Positions 9,526 to 15,811 of a DNA stretch of 15,811 nt are shown here, in pieces. Below the pieces are notes generated by a model, which saw only the letters and a list, made by a program, of their open reading frames with translations, was not told the origin of the DNA and ran no database searches. Source of the stretch: Haplosporangium gracile (Eukaryota > Mortierellomycota > Mortierellomycetes > Mortierellales > Mortierellaceae); NCBI GenBank assembly GCA_015499985.1, contig JAAAUF010000630.1, positions 9,071 to 24,881 on the forward strand, in the 5' to 3' direction. A program made the translations under genes and the position numbers. The stretch's first letter is position 1, and each line of letters opens with the position of its first letter.

Positions 9526-9531
9526 ACGCGT
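9526..9531. promoter_or_regulatory. MCB-like ACGCGT hexamer
   Basis: An exact ACGCGT (MluI box core) lies 33 bp beyond the CRE. In ascomycete yeasts this core is bound by MBF at G1/S genes. A single hexamer is weak evidence of cell-cycle control. Confidence 0.25.
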
Positions 9532-9885
9532 TTTTTTCAAGGATTTTATTTTGCTTTGCTTTTTCGCTGATTAGCAAAAAAAGGATCACATCGCGTCAAG
9601 CAAGCTACTTTTCTTTTTCTCTTTCCTCTTTCCCTTCATATTTCGACCATAAACCCGGGAGAGGCTACACTAAAAACTTCGCCGCTGACCGGACAATAAA
9701 CATCAACCTCGCACCACTCTTGATCCCGACCCCCGACCAACAACTCAAGATCGCGTCAAAAACACTGCCTGTACAATCAGCACCGTTGAACAAGGAATAA
9801 AAGGCGACTGATCGGTCCTTATTATCATCACCAGGCGAGATCAGGTTGCGCGTCTGTGCATTAACAACAATCCTGCGAGCACAAA

Positions 9886-9937
9886 ACCTCTCCTCCTTTA
9901 CATCCCTGTTCTCCCCCTCCCCCTCCTTCCCCTTCAA
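9886..9937 (+). promoter_or_regulatory. CT-rich leader before the nucleoporin start codon
   Basis: A nearly continuous C/T tract ends at the initiator context TCAACATGG (A at -3, G at +4). It supports the chosen start at 9939. Transcription start is unknown, so the tract may be 5' UTR, core promoter or both. Confidence 0.45.
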
Positions 9938-9938
9938 C

Positions 9939-12900
9939 ATGGCACAACGACCCATGGACGCAGACGCCACTGAGGCTCTCCTCAAGCTCGCTTCCAAGAC
10001 AGTGGACGATCAGCTTGGCAGAGAGCAAAAGTACCCCGAGCTCATCGATTTTTTTAACACCGACTACTCGGCAACCTATGTGGCCCCTGCCGACCCTCGC
10101 CAGCAGATCCTTCGTCGCAAGCGTGCCATCAGCCTTCCGGATACGCTCTTTGAACAATACAACTGTACGCCTTTTCAATTTCGTTTCGAATCTGGAGTTG
10201 TTTACTTAACAGAGGTGTATCTTTAACAAATTACAAGGACAAGGACCAGGACCCCTAGCTGACAACTTTCTAATTATTCGGATCTAGTGCTTGAGTGCCG
10301 CTGCTTCATGGGGTTGTTTCCGGAAATCGGACGAGTCTGGATTACCATCGACCACCGCCTTTTCTTGTGGAACTATGCTGACGGGTAAGCATGGCTTGTG
10401 CAGGATGCTTTAAACCACAAAGAAAGTCGTGGTTTTTGGACAGGACACATTTTGACACTTTTAGCTACTATCATTTCAACTTATTAGAGGACATTACGAA
10501 TCGTATGAGGAGCTGGATCAGATTATCGTTAACGTGGCTCTTGTCAAACCCAAGAAAGGTACGACGACATTACAGTGGACAGATCGACCTCATGAAGCAG
10601 TTGATCATTGACAGGACTGGTTAACATAACTGGCCTTTTCACACATATAATAACCATAGACACATTTGACGATAAGGTGGAATACCTTCTCGTGATTGCG
10701 ACCCCTATTGAGGTTCATCTCTTGGGGGTCTCTGTTGGTTCAGGATCGATCCCTCACACTCTTTATATCACCAACATGAGCGTACCTACCGACAATGTCG
10801 CTATCAAAAGCATGGTTGGAACAGCTGATGGAAGAATCTTTATGAACGGCAATGACGGAAGGCTGTGGGAGATTGATTACCAGGCAGAGGAAGGCTGGTT
10901 CAGCAAGAAGTGTTCCAAGCGGGAAGTCATCGGAAGCCCACTCTCCTATTTCATCCCCACATTCTTGAGCAAGATCAGGGTCGATCCTATCGTCAGAGTT
11001 GTCCTGGACGAGTCTCGACAGACTATGTACGGTCTTACCGAGAACTCTAACATCGAGGTAAGGCTACCCTTAGCGTTGCTGGATCTTCGAGGAAAGGCGA
11101 CGTGAACTGATTCAGGTCTGGATCATTGATATTCACGACGTTTGCTTTTTCAATGATATACTATAGGTGATTAATCTTACAGGAGCAGTCCAGGCACGCT
11201 CGACTGTCAAGGCGGGATACATTTTACAGGAGGCCAAGCGCAAGAGCAACCACAGCAGGGCTATGGATGAGAACTCTTTTAAGGTCGTTGATATTCATAC
11301 CATTCCTTCGACAGAGTCCAAAGACGTTTCCCTTCTTGCGATCACATCTACCGGCTGCCGTCTGTACTTCGGACAGAAAGGAGCTCTTGACTACAATAGC
11401 CAGCGGAACTTGGACCAAACCTCTTCAGGACCCTATTTATTGCACATCCGCATCCCGCCAGCCTTCAACAACGCCCCCGAAGCCGTTCTTGGACCTCAAG
11501 GCCAGTACCGGATACATCAGTCCCTCTACAGTAATGGTGTTTTCTTGGCTGCACACTCGTTGCATGATGCTGCCGATGCTCTTATCGCCGCGGCACCAGA
11601 ATCTGGACCTATCAACAAAGCATCTACTGCCAGCAAGGTATTCATCTTTGTCTTGAACACGCTATATTTGTCACACTGAAACAAAAAATGCTAGATCTTT
11701 TCTCACATACCCTTTTTTAATTTTGTAGACTATGGGAAGCACGTATATTCCAAGGCTGAGCGAGATCGCAATGATTGCTGGTTTGGACGGCAAGATTTGG
11801 GGCATGTCAGAGATTCCAGGAGTCGAACACGCTGGCGCAATCGACCCCTCAATCGCAAGGAACGAGCTCGCTGTTCAGCTTTCTCGATCCAGCAGGGAAT
11901 ATTTGGTCTTGACTAACTCGGGCATTCAGGTCTTTGCCAAGCGTAGACCCATCGACGCACTTCAGCAACTTCTCCTTGACGCAAGATCTTCCGAAGCTGA
12001 CTTGCTTGTCTTCTTTTCCCAGTAAGTTCTAACTCTGCAGGGCGAATAATTTTATACAGTTGCTTTTTCTGAAATCTAACTCTCATTTTTCATACTCGTG
12101 TGTGACAGATACGGGCGCGTGGAGTCGTGCGCCATGTGCATTGCCATTATTTGCGGACACCCTGCACTTTCACCCGTTGTTGCAGGAACGCAGTGTAAGT
12201 AATAGTCAAGAGTTTCTTTTACCAGGAGCCTGATTTGCGTATCATTTTTGTGATCGCTGTACTCACCTAAAAATCAACTTTGGTGCCTCACCTGGTAGAC
12301 ATGACTTCTCATTCAACATCTGGCCCTATTGCGGCTCTGGCTGAGAGACTTTTGCTTCAGTGGGGCGGCAAGCGTAACCCAGCTGAGAAACCCGCCAACA
12401 ATATTTCAAGCAACCTGGCAGGATCAGAACTTGGTCGCCCAGTCTCTCAGAGTAGCGTTGGACAGTACACCTATAGACACACAGCATTTAGCCTTTACTT
12501 GGCACGCCTCCTCCGACCCATCTGGAAGCGTAAGGTTCTCAAGATCACCAACACCATCCGTGGCCTTGTTGATTCTGAAATCTCGGATCTTGTCCTCACA
12601 GCAGTGCAGAAGGACCTGTTTTCTCTTCGCGCCTTCTTGACTGGCAACATTGAACTTTTTACACCTCAGCCAATCGTCTCCTCCAATCCCCCTGGTGAGA
12701 AGGATCAGATCGAGATCGAGAACGCCAACGCGGAGACCAAGTCCTTGAAGGCTCAGTTGCTCCTCTTGACACAGTGCATCGAAGGTATCGCCTTTGTGCT
12801 CTTCTTGGTCGATTCCAAGATGTCCGAGACCGTTTCTAAGTATGTTGTTTTAATTGTATAAGATGTGTTATTATCAGCAATGACTCTGGTGCTAACTTTT

Positions 12901-15329
12901 GTTTGCTCCTCGCTTATTCTTAGTATCCCTGCTGAGTCGCAGCAAGCCTTGCTAGGAATTACCTACGAGACTTTGTTGACTACCTCCAAGGGCCATGACC
13001 TCTGCCGTGAGCTCGTCACCGCTGTCATCAACAAGCAGATGGGTCATCACATGAGCGTAAGTTTGCCATCACTTTTATTTCGTGTACCGTACATCTGACC
13101 TTCGTTTCAGTTACTGATATTGTGTGCTTTTGTTGATGTTTACATATAGGTTGATGCTGTCAGTGATACCTTGCAGCGCATCTGTGGATCGTTCTGCAAC
13201 CCCGGCGATGTTATCTTCTACAAGGCGACTGAACATTTGCGCCAGTCAAAGTCCTCTACGGACCCCGCAGATATTGAGGATCATGCCAGAGAGTCATTAA
13301 GGTTGTTCAAGAAGGTCCCATTCCTGTTGGTGGATGAGTCTCACGGATCTAACAAGCTTCAGGGTGTCTGTAAGGATTACATGGACCTCAAGTTCTTCCC
13401 AGGTATGTATTTTTTTTTCTTTTGTCGCCAGTCTATTAAATAGATTTTGAACGTACGCGCGAATGCTAACATGTATTATGTTTGCAAATTAATCAAACAG
13501 GCGCCGTGGAACTGGCATTGTCGTGCGCTCAGGATTTGGACCCCAGTAATAAGGCAGCAGGATATGTCAAAGATGGCATGAACTCCAAAGTAAGTTTTCG
13601 CTTGTGACAATTTGCGATTACTTTTTTCGTTTGATAAAGAGGCTCACCAAAGAACATCGTTATCATCTACGTAGGACATTCGCTTGGAGCAGTATCAACA
13701 GAGAGTGATATGCTACGACAACACAGCGGCTGTTTTGAAGGAGTTGGGTCTGGATTCTGCTCAGGGACCCCTCTCTAGCTTCGCCTTCCACACTTTAGAG
13801 ACTGCCCTGCAGTTCGACGACTCTCTTTTCCACACCTACCTTTACGATTGGCTATTGTCTCATGGACGCGCCGATTATCTTTTGGAGATCTCGACGCCCT
13901 ACATCGAGGAGTACCTAAAGCAGTGCACCCTCTTGGAATCAACACGCGATCTCCTCTGGCGCTACTACATCAAGGTCGATGACTTTGGCCATGCTGCACA
14001 GGAACTCGGAAGGATCGCTGATTCGACCCGTTACCAGCTCAGTTTTGAATCGCGCTTGGAGTACCTTTCACTGGCCGTCAGCAATGCTAAGAGCTACCCC
14101 GCTGGATCAGATCCCAAGACCGACAATGGTCGCCTGTTGATTGAGCTGGAAGAGAAGCTAGAGGTCGGTAACATTCAGCTGAACATTATTCTGAGTCTCA
14201 AGGCCATGGCCGACGATGCTCGCCTCAGGGCGGAGATTGTTTCTCTGGATCCCGCAACCAGACAGTTCGAAAATCATCGTGCCCAGCAGCTTGAGAGCCT
14301 CTACCAGAGCTGCAAAGCCCAATTGCTCGATGTCGACAACGTAAGTCATTTTTCCATTGTTCTGTGCATCTAGCGCCTTTGCATTGATATTTAAGAACTA
14401 TGCTAACATTCTTTTCCATTGGTGATTGTTAGTTGTACCATACATATGTTGAACCTCTTAAGATGTATGACTGTATGCTTGCTCTCTACCATGCCTCCGA
14501 TATTGATGACGAGTATCATGTCCGCGCCGCATGGGAGGGCTTCATTTCATCTGGTAAGAATCTCGCGTAAACCATAGTTGACGACGATGCGTGCGAAGAA
14601 TTAGTGAAAGATGTTAATTCTGTGTGTTTTTTTTTCGCGTACATAGTATTCGCTGCTGCTGAGGAGGAGGGAAGGTCACCATTAGTGGATATTGAGGTGC
14701 GTGTTCGGGATTTGGGTCGCCGATTCTACCCTTCGGCCAAGGTAACTCCCATCTCGACGATGGTTCAAACTTTGGAGCGCTACCCTTACTTGAAGCAGAC
14801 TGCGCATTACCCGGTCTCGCCAGGCTGGGCTGTCCGTATTCTTCACGATATTGGATTCCCCTACGAGGCACTCTTTGACAGCTTTCATTCGCTGATCGAG
14901 ACCAAGAACAACGTTTGGGTTGGTCCCCGCGCCTCACTTGTTCTTATCCAAGACATTGAGTTCTTACTCCGTGTCTGGTTGGCGGAGAGCCATGGAACTG
15001 GCGTCATCGCCGAGTTGAACGATGAGCTAGGCATCTCTGAGGATGAATGGCAGGTCTATGGAGGAGGTCGTGGAGGAGCAGCATTTGTGGCTGCTGCTAA
15101 TGGATTGGGATTCTCGGGAGCTGGGTTGTTGGATCGGTTCCGGACAAAGAAGCTGGATGATGCGATTCAAGTTTATATCCGTCTCTTGGAGTCTGCATCG
15201 TGGACGCCAACACCCATTTCTAGTCCGCTTGATGAGAATTTGGGAGGATCACAGCAGGAGTTGCCTGGTAAGGCAAGGAGTCTTGTACAGAGACTTCAGG
15301 CCATTCGTAGTCGTATCCAGCGGTTGTAA
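9939..15329 (+). CDS. NUP170: Nup155/Nup170-family nucleoporin of the nuclear pore inner ring
   Basis: Non-FG scaffold nucleoporin joining the pore membrane to the inner ring and linker nucleoporins. Fourteen exons (9939-10164, 10288-10384, 10488-10558, 10660-11057, 11167-11637, 11729-12021, 12109-12194, 12299-12839, 12924-13056, 13150-13402, 13501-13589, 13675-14340, 14433-14553, 14647-15329) join in phase to 1375 aa, close to animal Nup155. The N-terminal beta-propeller (about 60-480) has ECRCFMGLFPEIGRVWITID, LFLWNYADG, VALVKPK and DGRLWEIDYQAEEGWFSKK. A propeller loop (SPLSYFIPTFLSKI, about 224-237) matches the conserved Nup155 loop proposed to touch membrane. The alpha-solenoid follows (FFSQYGRVESCAMC, DLLWRYYIKVDDF, SRLEYLSLAV, ELEEKLEVGNIQLN). 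A Gly/Ala-rich stretch at about 1287-1301 lies near the C-terminus. Introns are 84-123 nt. The ortholog is called Nup170 or Nup157 in yeasts and Nup155 in animals. Confidence 0.95.
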
Positions 15330-15388
15330 TTTGGTGGTGGAAAGAGAAGAAAAACAAGCATGAAACCGAGAAAATCATTCAGTAACAC

Positions 15389-15394
15389 AAATAA
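15389..15394 (+). terminator. Poly(A) signal AATAAA of the nucleoporin gene
   Basis: A perfect AATAAA lies about 60 nt after the TAA stop, the first in the 3' region and well placed for cleavage near 15410-15420. Confidence 0.6.
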
Positions 15395-15547
15395 ATCATT
15401 TTCACACACAGCATTTTCGATACCGCGGTTGACATTTCGATCCTCTGTCAAGGGATCTGTTTATGACCGAGAGGTTTATGCAGGGTCGTGTTTAGATAGC
15501 AAGATATTCACTAAGAGGCTAGCAGGTTGCTTTGGGTACCGGCTCGT

Positions 15548-15739
15548 TTATCTGCTTTTGATATCTTTAATAAGACTCTGAACAGTTGTGTCATGCTGAA
15601 TGGACACGGCGATTCGTCGATCTGCATCACCTACCTGCAGTGTCGGCCGCGTTCGGAGGTTTCGGCAGCCAGGGTGGAGGTGGAGATTTGGTCTTGGGAC
15701 ACCATCACTGTCACCCGTGAATTCTTTGCACCTGTTCAT
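15548..15739 (-). other. Possible terminal exon of an unidentified minus-strand gene (partial)
   Basis: An open frame of 63 residues ends at a TAA. Its last 25 or so residues look protein-like (VGDADRRIAVSIQHD and TTVQSLIKDI), whereas the rest is Pro/His/Arg-rich. A CTGCAG lies at its middle and could be an acceptor, making only the C-terminal part coding. The same site followed by GTAGGT could instead be a donor for a frame that reads RVTVMVSQDQ. No family is recognised and the window ends too soon to decide. Confidence 0.2.
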
Positions 15740-15811
15740 TATGTCGCGTGCAACCCATTACAGTCGTACCTCCCCTATAGTATACTCTTTTGCTGCAGAG
15801 CTCAGTATACT

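Larger units (their letters stand above)
9312..9938. promoter_or_regulatory. Divergent promoter shared by VPS16 and the NUP155/170 gene
   Basis: 627 bp separates the two start codons, which point away from each other. No coding exon is recognised inside. It contains a 7-bp inverted repeat, a perfect CRE, an MCB-like ACGCGT, a CT-rich tract at about 9608-9638, and a CT-rich leader before the nucleoporin start. An AT-rich ATAAAAG lies near 9797 but is not a convincing TATA box. Shared regulation is inferred from geometry only. Confidence 0.75.
15330..15811. other. Nucleoporin 3' UTR and unassigned downstream DNA
   Basis: The first part is the nucleoporin 3' UTR, with its poly(A) signal about 60 nt after the stop. 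Beyond about 15450 no family is recognised. A minus-strand frame of 63 residues (15739-15548) ends in RRIAVSIQHDTTVQSLIK-like residues and could be the last exon of a convergent gene running in from the right, but this is not established. Confidence 0.4.

Noticed and set aside
11115..11166. Extra exon in the nucleoporin gene after the TTCAG ending at 11114
   Set aside because: The frame runs into TAG at 11164-11166. Using the later acceptor as a single 109-nt intron keeps the reading frame.
15779..15811. Two copies of the palindrome AGTATACT
   Set aside because: Only two 8-bp copies at the window edge, with no further structure visible.
1..15811. Transposons, CRISPR arrays, tRNA or rRNA genes
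   Set aside because: No transposase-like frame, long terminal or inverted repeats with duplications, regularly spaced repeats, or recognisable tRNA/rRNA sequence was seen.

Overview
The window is eukaryotic nuclear DNA, most likely from an early-diverging filamentous fungus (Mortierella-like or another Mucoromycota). Three protein-coding genes can be reconstructed through 31 GT-AG introns, nearly all 84-123 nt long. Pyrimidine-rich leaders precede two of the starts, and low-complexity tracts fill the intergenic DNA. The taxonomic placement is inference. The gene calls rest on spliced frames that close exactly and on protein motifs recognised from memory.

Layout. 1-1362: promoter and leader DNA with microsatellites and purine/pyrimidine-asymmetric tracts. 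1363-4354 (+): a TEA/ATTS-domain transcription factor, 4 exons, 709 aa. It has a Q/H/N/S-rich N-terminus, a complete TEA DNA-binding domain and a C-terminal region that aligns with the YAP-binding domain (YBD) of animal TEAD/Scalloped. 4355-5347: convergent intergenic region with candidate poly(A) signals and a box C/D snoRNA-like element. 5348-9311 (-): VPS16, the HOPS/CORVET core subunit, 16 exons, 820 aa. 9312-9938: a 627-bp divergent promoter with a perfect CRE (TGACGTCA), an MCB-like ACGCGT and a 7-bp inverted repeat. 9939-15329 (+): the Nup155/Nup170 inner-ring scaffold nucleoporin, 14 exons, 1375 aa. 15330-15811: 3' UTR and unassigned DNA, possibly the end of another minus-strand gene.

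The three genes do not form one pathway. VPS16 (vacuolar and endosomal tethering) and the nucleoporin (nuclear pore scaffold) are housekeeping genes sharing one divergent promoter. The TEA gene is a regulator with its own large upstream region. The observation most worth following up is the metazoan-type TEAD C-terminal fold in a fungal TEA protein. No mobile element, CRISPR array, tRNA or rRNA was recognised.
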